A DNA stretch of 27,308 nucleotides, from positions 1 through 27,308 of the forward strand of contig JBCBAP010000048.1 of NCBI GenBank assembly GCA_038532435.1. The letters are read 5' to 3'. The notes under the pieces were generated by a model. That model was not told the DNA's origin. It was given only the letters and a program-made list of their open reading frames with translations, and ran no database searches. Made by a program: the position numbers and the translations under genes. Source of the stretch: JBCBAP01 sp038532435 (GTDB taxonomy: Bacteria; Pseudomonadota; Alphaproteobacteria; Rhodobacterales; Rhodobacteraceae). Numbering within the stretch: the stretch's first letter is position 1; each line of letters starts with the position of its first letter. Shown here piece after piece: positions 8,721 to 16,013 of this stretch.

Positions 8721-8744
8721 CTTCTCTAAATCATGCTGGCCGGA

Positions 8745-9305
8745 TCAGCCTTCGCCGATGGTGGAGCCGTCGGTTTCCTGCACGCACGTCCCGTCGATCT
8801 CCGGATCCGGGGAAGACCGCAGGATGCAGTTGCCCGCGCCGACCGGTGCCGGGTCGATCGCCTCGGCGGCAACGCCGGACAGGCTGATTTCGACGCGGCG
8901 GTTGCGGGGCTCACGCACGCCATCGCCGGTGTCCACTGCCGGGTCCAGCTCGGACCGGCCGGAGGCGGTGATGGAGGCTGCGTCCACGCCGTTTGCGATC
9001 ATTGCGGACTGCACGGTCTCTGCCCGGCGCTCGGAGAGGGCCTGGTTGTACTCGACGGAGCCGGTGGTGTCGGTGTGGCCAACGAGGGACACGCCTGCGC
9101 TGTTCGCGGTTGCAACAGACGACGCTTCGTCGACGGTTGCCTGGCCGAGGGTCGTCAGGTCGGACCGGTCGAAGCCGAAGTACACGGTGTACTCGCTGGC
9201 GCCGGTTGCCGCTGCGGTGCCGCTGTCAGAGGTATCTTCCGTCGCGCCGCATGCCGCAAGTGCGATCGCCGCGCCTGCGAGCATCATAGTGGATACAGTT
9301 TTCAT
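8745..9305 (-). CDS. OmpA-family outer-membrane lipoprotein
   Basis: A 186-residue lipoprotein expected to sit in the outer membrane and bind peptidoglycan through its OmpA C-like domain. A signal peptide (residues 1-18) ends in the lipobox LAAC with C19 as the lipidated residue. A short Thr/Ser/Ala linker follows, then the OmpA domain at about 38-142 with VYFGFDRSDLT, GHTDTTGSVEYNQALSERRAETV and REPRNRRVEI. The Asp of GHTD and an Arg of the LSERR segment are the expected diaminopimelate contacts. After the domain there is an unusual tail of about 45 residues with two cysteines (C160, C174). ATG 9305 is chosen over an upstream in-frame start because it begins the signal peptide and is preceded by GGAGAGTGGG. 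It is shorter than, and distinct from, Pal as usually found next to tolB. It has its own promoter candidate and terminator. Confidence 0.9.
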   Translation of the reverse strand: MKTVSTMMLAGAAIALAACGATEDTSDSGTAAATGASEYTVYFGFDRSDLTTLGQATVDEASSVATANSAGVSLVGHTDTTGSVEYNQALSERRAETVQSAMIANGVDAASITASGRSELDPAVDTGDGVREPRNRRVEISLSGVAAEAIDPAPVGAGNCILRSSPDPEIDGTCVQETDGSTIGEG

Positions 9306-9630
9306 CCCACTCTCCGTCTTTATGTCAGTACGAAACGGATGTCTCGTATCTAGGTTTAGGGCGCCCGCGCAGCAGGCAGTCAACTCGGACCTGCTCCCAC
9401 GTCGTCGGCAAACTGCTCGTTCGCCTCCTGCACGGTCACATTAGCAAAACCTTATATCCCCTAAAAAGTTCCGCACAATAGTGGACAGTGCCTCCGTGGA
9501 GTCAAAAACCGAAACAATCACCCGATTTCGCTCAAGATGATGTGAAACCGCAACAGGGGAGAGGTATTTTTGCCAAGTGCGTGAATCATAGGCGAAATTC
9601 TGCCTAGGAAAGGGACGTTCTGGAACAGGG
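9306..9630. other. 325-base intergenic region
   Basis: Lies between the lipoprotein start and the stop of the TerB-J gene. Bases from about 9440 to 9610 are clearly AT-richer than their surroundings. Apart from the promoter candidate at 9451-9478 I see no gene with a ribosome binding site, no tRNA and no terminator for the upstream gene. Confidence 0.6.
9451..9478 (-). promoter_or_regulatory. candidate sigma-70 promoter of the OmpA-type lipoprotein gene
   Basis: On the minus strand, TTGTGC (plus-strand 9473-9478) and TATAAG (9451-9456) are 16 bases apart, in a visibly AT-richer stretch. The -10 matches the consensus at five of six bases. The leader would be about 140 bases. Confidence 0.5.
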
Positions 9631-10317
9631 TTACGCAGAACTGTGGCGCTCCAGCACCTCCTCCCAGGCCTCATTCACCGCCGTGAGCCGGCGTGTCGCG
9701 AGCTTGACCGCTTCCTCCGGCACGCCGCGGGCGATCATGCGATCGGGATGGGTTTCGCGCACGAGCGAGCGCCAGCGCGCCCGCACGTCATCGAGCGCCG
9801 TCTCCGGCGACACACCCAGCACGTCGTAGGGATCAGGCTTCGCGTCCGGCACGTGACGCGCGCGCAGGGAGCGGAAGGCACGCTCATCGAGGCCGAAGAG
9901 CTCGCACACCCGATGCACGAAGTCATCCTCCTTCGGATGATAGATCCCGTCGGCCATCGCGATGTGAAAGAGCCCTTCGACAAGGTCCTCAAGCACATCG
10001 GAATTGCCGTCGAACATGCGCGAGATCTGTTTGGCATAGGTCTCGAACCCCGCCGCATCCTGTCGCGCGAGGTTGAAGACGCGCGCGGCCTGCGCCTCGT
10101 CCTTGGGTGCGATGTGGAACACCTCGCGAAACGCGGCGACCTCGTCGCGGGTGACCTGCCCGTCGGCCTTGGCCATCTTCGCGCCGAGCGCGATGACCGC
10201 GATGGTGAACGCGACAGAGCGTTCGGGCGGGCTCGTGAGCCGTTCGAACACGGCACTGAGCCCCTCACCCTGAGCGAGGGCAGACAGCGCTTCTGCAATG
10301 CGGGACCAAATCGACAT
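9631..10317 (-). CDS. TerB-J-domain (DjlA-like) co-chaperone
   Basis: A 228-residue protein with an N-terminal helical TerB domain (about residues 30-145; ALGAKMAKADGQVTRDEV and HIAMADGIYHPKED are the two repeated acidic metal-binding-like motifs). A C-terminal J-domain follows at about 162-225 (PYDVLGVSPETALDDVRARWRSLV), with the HPD tripeptide at H190-P191-D192. J-domains stimulate the ATPase of DnaK. This is the DjlA arrangement, but the N-terminal membrane span of E. coli DjlA is missing: residues 1-20 form an amphipathic helix at most, so a cytoplasmic location is expected. The ribosome binding site before ATG 10317 is poor, and two small dyads lie directly upstream. The neighbours, phzF upstream and a lipoprotein downstream, are not functionally informative. 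Confidence 0.88.
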   Translation of the reverse strand: MSIWSRIAEALSALAQGEGLSAVFERLTSPPERSVAFTIAVIALGAKMAKADGQVTRDEVAAFREVFHIAPKDEAQAARVFNLARQDAAGFETYAKQISRMFDGNSDVLEDLVEGLFHIAMADGIYHPKEDDFVHRVCELFGLDERAFRSLRARHVPDAKPDPYDVLGVSPETALDDVRARWRSLVRETHPDRMIARGVPEEAVKLATRRLTAVNEAWEEVLERHSSA

Positions 10318-10322
10318 GGGCC

Positions 10323-10359
10323 GACACTAGCAAACGTGTCACAAAGCACCAGCGTGCTT
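10323..10359. repeat. two adjacent dyads upstream of the TerB-J gene
   Basis: GACAC (10323-10327) / GTGTC (10336-10340), and AAGCAC (10344-10349) / GTGCTT (10354-10359) with a 4-base loop. They begin six bases before the start codon at 10317, so in RNA the first could cover the ribosome binding region. Confidence 0.45.
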
Positions 10360-10442
10360 ACGCGGGCGTCAAGACGGGCTCCGCCGACGGCGACCAAGGC
10401 TGGGGTTTCTTCGCCGTCCTTTGCAGTTTTTCCCGGATGCGA

Positions 10443-10460
10443 GCGCCTCACGTGAGACGC
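10443..10460. repeat. 18-base palindrome between phzF-like and TerB-J genes
   Basis: GCGCCTCACGTGAGACGC is symmetric apart from one base pair (10446/10457), with no loop. That form suits a dimeric DNA-binding protein better than a terminator. It lies about 125 bases upstream of the TerB-J start. Confidence 0.4.
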
Positions 10461-10500
10461 CCGTCATCTCACTCCCGGGGCCCCACCCGGTGGCAGGGGC

Positions 10501-11328
10501 TCACGCGAGGGGGCGGGTCATGCCCCGGACACGAACGGGAGACCCCTCTCCCTCGAGCGCTTCGGTGAGGATGCGGCTCGGGTGACCCATGTCATCGCCC
10601 TGGCGCAGGTCGAGCGGTGCGGACCGGTTGAGCCCATCTCTGAACCACGCCGTCAGCGCGGCCGCAGCCGCACCGGTTGCGGGATCTTCATAGACACCGC
10701 CCGCGGCGAAGGCGTTGCGGACGTGGAGGGTCTGCGGCGTCTCCTCCCAGAAAAGCGCGATGGTGATCAATCCCTCCCGCCGCATGAAGACCGCCCCTGC
10801 ATCCTGATTATATTGCATCGCAGCGAGGGTCGCCCGGTCATTGAGCGGCATGGCGAGGTGATCGGCGCCCGCATGGATTCGTGTCACGGGCAGCGCGTCG
10901 GACATCGCACTCTCCGCAAGGCCGAACAGGGCCATCGCCTCCTCCCGCACCTGCGCCGTCACTGGCGCATGGCGGGATGGGGGCGAGGTCAGCTCTGCTC
11001 CCCAGACATCCCCCTCCCGATAGGCGCGGACGGAGATGTCGGAGTCGTTCAAGATCAGCCGGTAGTTGTCCGCGCCCCGGGCGGCGCCGAGGGCCGCGCC
11101 CAGGGCGATCGTCGCGTGTCCGCAGAACGGGACTTCCTGTTCCGGGGCGAAGTATCGGGTCCGAAAACCGTCGACGGTTGGCGCTGCGAAGACTGTTTCC
11201 GAATAGCCAACCTCCGCTGCGATCCGCTGCATCTCCGCCTCGTCGGGGAGCGTGTCTGTGATGAGGACGCCCGCAGGGTTGCCTCCGGTTCCGTCATTGG
11301 CAAAAGCCGCAAGTCGTTGCAGTCCCAT
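10501..11328 (-). CDS. PhzF-family isomerase/epimerase-like protein
   Basis: A 275-residue protein of the PhzF / diaminopimelate-epimerase-like fold. Family motifs are present: GNPAGV (about 16-21), the catalytic-type Glu E44 in GYSETVF, CGHATIALG (C69-G-H71) and DPATGAAAAAL in the C-terminal half. Members isomerise or epimerise small amino-acid-like molecules by acid-base chemistry. Only a few make phenazines, and no other phenazine gene is present here, so a phenazine role is unlikely and the substrate is unknown. The start ATG 11328 is preceded by AAAGGAG. The GNAT gene ends 97 bases upstream on the same strand, so the two may be co-transcribed, though palindromes in the gap could mark a separate promoter. 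Confidence 0.9.
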   Translation of the reverse strand: MGLQRLAAFANDGTGGNPAGVLITDTLPDEAEMQRIAAEVGYSETVFAAPTVDGFRTRYFAPEQEVPFCGHATIALGAALGAARGADNYRLILNDSDISVRAYREGDVWGAELTSPPSRHAPVTAQVREEAMALFGLAESAMSDALPVTRIHAGADHLAMPLNDRATLAAMQYNQDAGAVFMRREGLITIALFWEETPQTLHVRNAFAAGGVYEDPATGAAAAALTAWFRDGLNRSAPLDLRQGDDMGHPSRILTEALEGEGSPVRVRGMTRPLA

Positions 11329-11355
11329 CGCGCACTCCTTTCACTCGAACAGGTC

Positions 11356-11375
11356 CGGAAGCTTGCTTCCGAAGC
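11356..11375. repeat. overlapping palindromes upstream of the phzF-like gene
   Basis: CGGAAGC (11356-11362) / GCTTCCG (11365-11371) with a 2-base centre, overlapped by GCTTC-C-GAAGC (11365-11375). GAAGC and its complement therefore alternate three times. It sits about 15 bases before the AAAGGAG site. Confidence 0.45.
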
Positions 11376-11425
11376 GTCGCTCTCGTCCAACGGTGTTTGA
11401 TGATCTTTCAGTTCAGCGCCCGTGA

Positions 11426-11920
11426 TCAGAGGCGCTTCTGCATCAGGACGAGATCCAGCCAACGGCCGCGTTTGAAGCCTACTCCGGGCATGCGAGCGAC
11501 CTCCCGGTAGCCCGCGCGCGCGTGAAACGCGATGGCGCGCGCGTTGGTGCCGGACATTCCCGCGACCAGCGTGGCGATACCCGCCTCGCCCGCGTGTTTC
11601 TCCAATCCCGCGAGCAGGGTCCGGGCTGCACCGGTGCCCTGCACCCGGTCCTCGACGAGGATCGTCAGCTCCATCGTGTGCCGGTAGCCCGGGCCGGATC
11701 GGAACGGGCCGTAGGTCACGAAACCGGCGAACATGCCGTCACACGAGGCGACCAGGACGGGCAGGCACGCGGCCCGTTTCTCCTGCAACCAGGTGCGCAG
11801 CGCGTCCTCGGACTTCTCCTCGGAAGTGAAGGTCGACAGCGTCTCCCGGATCATGAGGTTCCAGACCGCAGCGATGCCGGGAATGTCCCGCTCCTCGGCC
11901 GCGCGCAGCTCGATGTTCAT
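11426..11920 (-). CDS. GNAT-family N-acetyltransferase
   Basis: A 164-residue acetyl-CoA-dependent acetyltransferase related to the phosphinothricin/L-amino-acid acetyltransferase branch. The N-terminus MNIELRAAEERDIPGIAAVWN matches the first strand and helix of that group. HTMELTILVEDRVQGTGAARTLL (about 81-103) is the core strand plus the acetyl-CoA pyrophosphate loop (Q94-G-T-G97-A). NARAIAFHARAGYREV is the characteristic late motif. Such enzymes often acetylate methionine sulfoximine, tryptophan or related amino acids, and the actual substrate is not determined here. ATG 11920 is chosen over an in-frame upstream ATG because it opens the domain and has AAAGGG in front. It is divergent from the 5-oxoprolinase gene across a 68-base gap. 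Confidence 0.92.
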   Translation of the reverse strand: MNIELRAAEERDIPGIAAVWNLMIRETLSTFTSEEKSEDALRTWLQEKRAACLPVLVASCDGMFAGFVTYGPFRSGPGYRHTMELTILVEDRVQGTGAARTLLAGLEKHAGEAGIATLVAGMSGTNARAIAFHARAGYREVARMPGVGFKRGRWLDLVLMQKRL

Positions 11921-11988
11921 CCGCTTGCCCTTTCGCCATTGCCGGTCCAAGACTATCGGGATTTTCGCTGATGGATGAAGGGTGCGTT

Positions 11989-14900
11989 ATGGCCGCGTGG
12001 GATTTCTGGATCGACCGGGGGGGCACCTTCACGGACATCGTCGCGCGGGATCCGGAAGGCGAGCTTCACAGCCGCAAGCTTTTGTCGGAGAACCCGGAGA
12101 ACTATCAGGATGCCGCACTTGAGGGCATCCGTCAGCTTCTTGACCTGCCGGGTGACGCGCAGATCCCCCTCTCCCGGATCGGCGCGGTGAAGATGGGGAC
12201 GACCGTCGCGACCAACGCCCTTCTTGAACGCAAGGGAGATCGCGTTGCCTTGGTGATAACCCGGGGCCTCGGGGATCAGCTGCGGCTCGCCTACCAGCAT
12301 CGCCCGCGCCTCTTTGACCGGCATATCATCCTGCCGGAGATGCTTTATGAGACGGTGATCGAGGCGCAGGAACGGGTGCGCGCGGACGGCACGGTCGAAC
12401 AACCGCTCGACGCTGCCCACCTGCGTGCGGCCCTTGAGGAGGTGAAGGCAAGCGGGATTGAGGCGCTCGCCATCGTCTTCGTCCACGGCTACCGCTACCG
12501 CGGTCATGAGGCGGAGGCAGCGAGGCTCGCACGGCAAATGGGCTTCTCCCAAGTCAGCGTGAGCCACGAAGTGTCCCCGCTGATGAAGATGGTGAGCCGG
12601 GGCGATACCACCGTGGTGGATGCCTACCTGTCGCCGATCCTGCGCCGCTATGTGGATCGCGTCGCATCCGCCTTCGACGGGGATCCGGGGGGTAAGCTGA
12701 TGTTCATGCAGTCCTCCGGCGGTCTCACCAACGCGCGCATGTTTCAGGGAAAGGACGCGATCCTGTCCGGACCGGCAGGTGGTGTCGTCGGTGCCGTGCG
12801 CACCAGCGAGATCGCGGGGCAGGACCGCATCATCGGCTTCGACATGGGGGGCACATCGACGGATGTGTGCCACTATGCTGGCGATTTCGAGCGGGTGTTC
12901 AACACCGAAGTGGCGGGCGTCCGCATCACCGCACCGATGATGAATATCCACACGGTTGCAGCGGGCGGGGGGAGCCTGCTGACCTTCGACGGGACACGGA
13001 TGCGCGTGGGGCCGGAAAGTGCCGGCGCTAACCCGGGGCCCGCCTGCTACGGACGGGGCGGGCCGCTCGCCGTCACCGATGCGAACGTTCTGGTGGGCAA
13101 GCTTCGCCCGGATTCATTTCCGGCGATCTTTGGCCCTGAGGCGGATCGCCCCCTCGACGTGGATGCGACGCGGGCGGCCTTCGACGCGCTTGCCGCCAGG
13201 ATCGGACGCCCGGTCGAGGAGGTCGCCGACGGCTTTCTGCGCATTGCCGTGGAAAACATGGCCAACGCGATCAAGAAGATCTCCGTTCAGCGGGGCTATG
13301 AAGTTTCGAAATACTGCCTCACCGTCTTCGGCGGGGCGGGGGCGCAGCACGCCTGCGCGATTGCGGACACGCTGGGCATGGAGACCGCGCTCATCCACCC
13401 GCTCGCCTCGCTCCTCTCCGCGTACGGCATGGGTCTTGCGGACATCCGGGCCAGCCGCGCGCAGGCGCTGGAGAAGGTGCTCGATCGGGAGAGCCGGTTG
13501 GAGGCCGCGAGCCTCATCGAGGGGTTGGGCGCGAAGGCCATGGACGAGGTCGCGGCCCAGGGTATCGGAGAGGCCGCCATCGACGTGCAGGCGGCGCTCA
13601 ACCTGAAGGTTCAGGGAACGGACACGGCGCTGCCAATCCCGTTCGGTGACCTCGACACGCTGCGGGCAACATTCGCTGAGGCGCACCGCGCCCGCTTCGG
13701 CTTTGACCCGGGAGAAGTTCCGCTCGTCATCGAATCCGTGTCCGTCGAAGCGGTGGGTGCCGCGGCGGACCTCGCCGAGGCGGAAGGGGAGGAACACTCG
13801 CGGCCCGAGGACGCCTATCCCACCGCGCGCACGGCCCCGATCTATTCGGCGGGCTGGCACGACGCACGTTTCGTCCACCGGGAGGAGATGATGCGCGGGG
13901 ACCGTCTCACCGGCCCCGCCGTCCTGATAGAGCCCTTCACCTCCATCGTGATCGAACCAGGTTGGCAGGCGCGGATCACGGCCCATGACCATGTGATGCT
14001 CCACCGCATCTCGCCGCGCGACGATGCCCGCGCCATGGGCACCGAGGCGGATCCGGTCATGCTCGAGGTTTTCAACAACCTCTACATGTCCATCGCCGAG
14101 CAGATGGGGGCTGTGCTGGAGAACACGGCAGCGTCCGTCACGATCAAGGAGCGGCTGGATTTTTCCTGCGCCGTGTTCGATGCGGAGGGAGACCTGATCG
14201 CCAACGCACCCCACATGCCAGTGCACCTGGGATCAATGGGTGCGAGCGTGAAGGCGATCATCGCGCAGAACCCGCAGATGGGGCCGGGCGATGTCTATGT
14301 GCTCAACGCGCCCTACAATGGCGGCACGCATCTGCCGGATATCACCGCCGTCATGCCCGTCTGGAACGATGCGGGCACGGAGGTGCTGTTCTTCACCTCC
14401 GCCCGCGGGCACCACACGGATGTGGGTGGGCTCACCCCGGGCTCCATGCCACCAGACAGCAGGGTGGTTGAGGAGGAGGGCGCGCTCATCGACAACTGGA
14501 AGCTGGTTGCTGGCGGACATTTTCGGGAGGCGGAGACGCGGGCGCTTCTGACCTCGGGTCCCTATCCGGTGCGCGCGGTCGACATCAACATCGCGGATCT
14601 CAAGGCGCAGGTCGCCTCCTGCGAAAAGGGAGCGCAGGAGCTGCGCAAGATGGTCGTGCATTTCGGGCTCGACGTCGTGCAGGCCTACATGGCGCACGTT
14701 CAGGACAATGCGGAGGAATGCGTTCGTCGGGCGATCACCACCTTGCGGGATGCGGAGTATGTCTACCCGATGGATCCTGACTTCGACGGGCATCCGCGGG
14801 AGATCCGGGTCAAGATCACCGTTGACCGGGATGCGCGGGAGGCGGTGGTGGACTTCACGGGCACCACGCCCCAACTTACCACCAACTACAACGCGCCGGA

Positions 14901-15600
14901 GCCGGTGACCCGTGCGGCGGTCCTCTATGTCTTCCGTCTGCTCGTCGATGACGACATCCCGATGAACGAAGGGGTCATGAAACCGCTCAGGGTGATCCTG
15001 CCCGAGGGGACCATGGTCTCCCCCAAATACCCCGCCGCCGTGATCGCCGGAAACGTAGAGACAAGCCAAGCGGTCACCTCCGCGCTGCTCCTGGCGCTGG
15101 GTGTGCAGGCCGCCGCACAGTCGACCATGAACAACACCACCTGGGGCAACGCCACCTATCAGTACTACGAGACGATCTGTGGCGGATCGGGGGCAGGCAT
15201 CCTGACCTCGGGCGAGGGGCACCCGGGCACGGGCGGCGTGCACACCCACATGACGAATTCCCGGCTTACGGATCCGGAGGTGCTGGAATGGCGCTTCCCG
15301 GTGGTGCTCGACGAGTTTTCCCTGCGCCGCGGCTCCGGAGGTGAGGGCGATTTCCGCGGGGGTGACGGGACACGGCGGCGGATCCGGTTCCTCGAGGACA
15401 TGACGCTTGCGGTTCTCTCCGGCCACCGGCTTGTCCCCCCGCCCGGGCTCGCTGCCGGCGGCCCCGGGACCTGCGGCGTGTCGCGGGTCGTCCGCGCGGA
15501 TGGGCCGACGGAGGTGCTGCGCTCGGCGGACAAGACCGAGATGGCCCCGGGCGACACCTACTGGCTCGATACTCCGACCGGGGGAGGATACGCCCCGTGA
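11989..15600 (+). CDS. oplaH: 5-oxoprolinase (ATP-hydrolysing), HyuA-HyuB fusion
   Basis: Hydrolyses 5-oxo-L-proline (pyroglutamate) to L-glutamate at the cost of ATP. The 1203-residue chain is the full single-polypeptide form. The HyuA-like part (about residues 1-690) begins WDFWIDRGGTFTDIV, an actin-like phosphate loop, and carries LSGPAGGVVGAV and GFDMGGTSTDVCHY. The HyuB-like part follows (about 700-1200), with TEADPVMLEVFNNLYMSIAEQMG and LNAPYNGGTHLPD. Fusion and length favour 5-oxoprolinase over hydantoinase, which is usually two subunits. ATG 11989 is chosen because AAGGGTG lies just before it; an in-frame ATG at 11971 has no such site. The stop overlaps the GTG start of the next gene. 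It stands beside a peptide importer operon, which would supply peptides with pyroglutamyl ends; that link is inferred. Confidence 0.93.
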   Translation: MAAWDFWIDRGGTFTDIVARDPEGELHSRKLLSENPENYQDAALEGIRQLLDLPGDAQIPLSRIGAVKMGTTVATNALLERKGDRVALVITRGLGDQLRLAYQHRPRLFDRHIILPEMLYETVIEAQERVRADGTVEQPLDAAHLRAALEEVKASGIEALAIVFVHGYRYRGHEAEAARLARQMGFSQVSVSHEVSPLMKMVSRGDTTVVDAYLSPILRRYVDRVASAFDGDPGGKLMFMQSSGGLTNARMFQGKDAILSGPAGGVVGAVRTSEIAGQDRIIGFDMGGTSTDVCHYAGDFERVFNTEVAGVRITAPMMNIHTVAAGGGSLLTFDGTRMRVGPESAGANPGPACYGRGGPLAVTDANVLVGKLRPDSFPAIFGPEADRPLDVDATRAAFDALAARIGRPVEEVADGFLRIAVENMANAIKKISVQRGYEVSKYCLTVFGGAGAQHACAIADTLGMETALIHPLASLLSAYGMGLADIRASRAQALEKVLDRESRLEAASLIEGLGAKAMDEVAAQGIGEAAIDVQAALNLKVQGTDTALPIPFGDLDTLRATFAEAHRARFGFDPGEVPLVIESVSVEAVGAAADLAEAEGEEHSRPEDAYPTARTAPIYSAGWHDARFVHREEMMRGDRLTGPAVLIEPFTSIVIEPGWQARITAHDHVMLHRISPRDDARAMGTEADPVMLEVFNNLYMSIAEQMGAVLENTAASVTIKERLDFSCAVFDAEGDLIANAPHMPVHLGSMGASVKAIIAQNPQMGPGDVYVLNAPYNGGTHLPDITAVMPVWNDAGTEVLFFTSARGHHTDVGGLTPGSMPPDSRVVEEEGALIDNWKLVAGGHFREAETRALLTSGPYPVRAVDINIADLKAQVASCEKGAQELRKMVVHFGLDVVQAYMAHVQDNAEECVRRAITTLRDAEYVYPMDPDFDGHPREIRVKITVDRDAREAVVDFTGTTPQLTTNYNAPEPVTRAAVLYVFRLLVDDDIPMNEGVMKPLRVILPEGTMVSPKYPAAVIAGNVETSQAVTSALLLALGVQAAAQSTMNNTTWGNATYQYYETICGGSGAGILTSGEGHPGTGGVHTHMTNSRLTDPEVLEWRFPVVLDEFSLRRGSGGEGDFRGGDGTRRRIRFLEDMTLAVLSGHRLVPPPGLAAGGPGTCGVSRVVRADGPTEVLRSADKTEMAPGDTYWLDTPTGGGYAP

Positions 15601-16013
15601 GCGCGGGGCTTGAGCGTTTCGTGGCCGCGCAGGACGCGCACTGGAACGCGATCCTTGCGGAACTCACGGAAGGGCGAAAGGCGACGCACTGGATGTGGTA
15701 CGTCTTTCCCCAGCTCGGCGCGCTTGGCCACTCGGCGATGGCCAAGCGCTACGGCATTGACGACCTGGAAGAGGCCCGCCGTTTCCATGCCCATCCGACG
15801 CTCGGGCGGCGGCTGCAGACCTGGATGGACCTTGTGCTGGAAGCCGATGCACCGTCAGCGGAGGACATCTTTGGCCCGATCGATGCGAAGAAGCTGCGCT
15901 CCTGCGCGACACTCTTTGATCGAGTGAAGCCTGACGATGTGTTCGGGCGTGTGCTGACCCGGTACTTCCCTGAGGGGCCGGATCCGGCGACGCGCGACCT
16001 CCTCAGAGGCTAG
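15597..16013 (+). CDS. DUF1810 family protein
   Basis: A 138-residue cytoplasmic protein of the DUF1810 family, recognised from LERFVAAQDAHWNAILAELTEG, KATHWMWYVFPQLGALGHSAMA and the late CATLFDRVKPDDVFGRVL. Biochemical function is unknown; the fold is a small all-helical domain by family knowledge. It starts at GTG 15597, which overlaps the 5-oxoprolinase stop as GTGA, so its translation is probably coupled to that gene. The 3' end overlaps the end of the convergent yejF gene by 11 bases. Whether it has anything to do with pyroglutamate use is not shown. Confidence 0.88.
   Translation: MSAGLERFVAAQDAHWNAILAELTEGRKATHWMWYVFPQLGALGHSAMAKRYGIDDLEEARRFHAHPTLGRRLQTWMDLVLEADAPSAEDIFGPIDAKKLRSCATLFDRVKPDDVFGRVLTRYFPEGPDPATRDLLRG

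Noticed and set aside
10479..10500. GCCCC...GGGGC hairpin just after the phzF-like stop as a terminator
   Set aside because: Only a short stem with an awkward loop and no T tract on the minus strand.
10501..11328. Phenazine biosynthesis locus suggested by the PhzF-family protein
   Set aside because: No other phz gene is nearby, and PhzF-like proteins are widespread in bacteria that make no phenazine.
11953..12951. 332-codon minus-strand frame at the start of the 5-oxoprolinase gene
   Set aside because: Antisense to conserved HyuA motifs, with no ribosome binding site and no domain.
13114..15426. Long minus-strand frames (370 and 397 codons) inside the 5-oxoprolinase gene
   Set aside because: Shadow frames of a highly conserved GC-rich gene; composition dominated by Arg, His and Gly.
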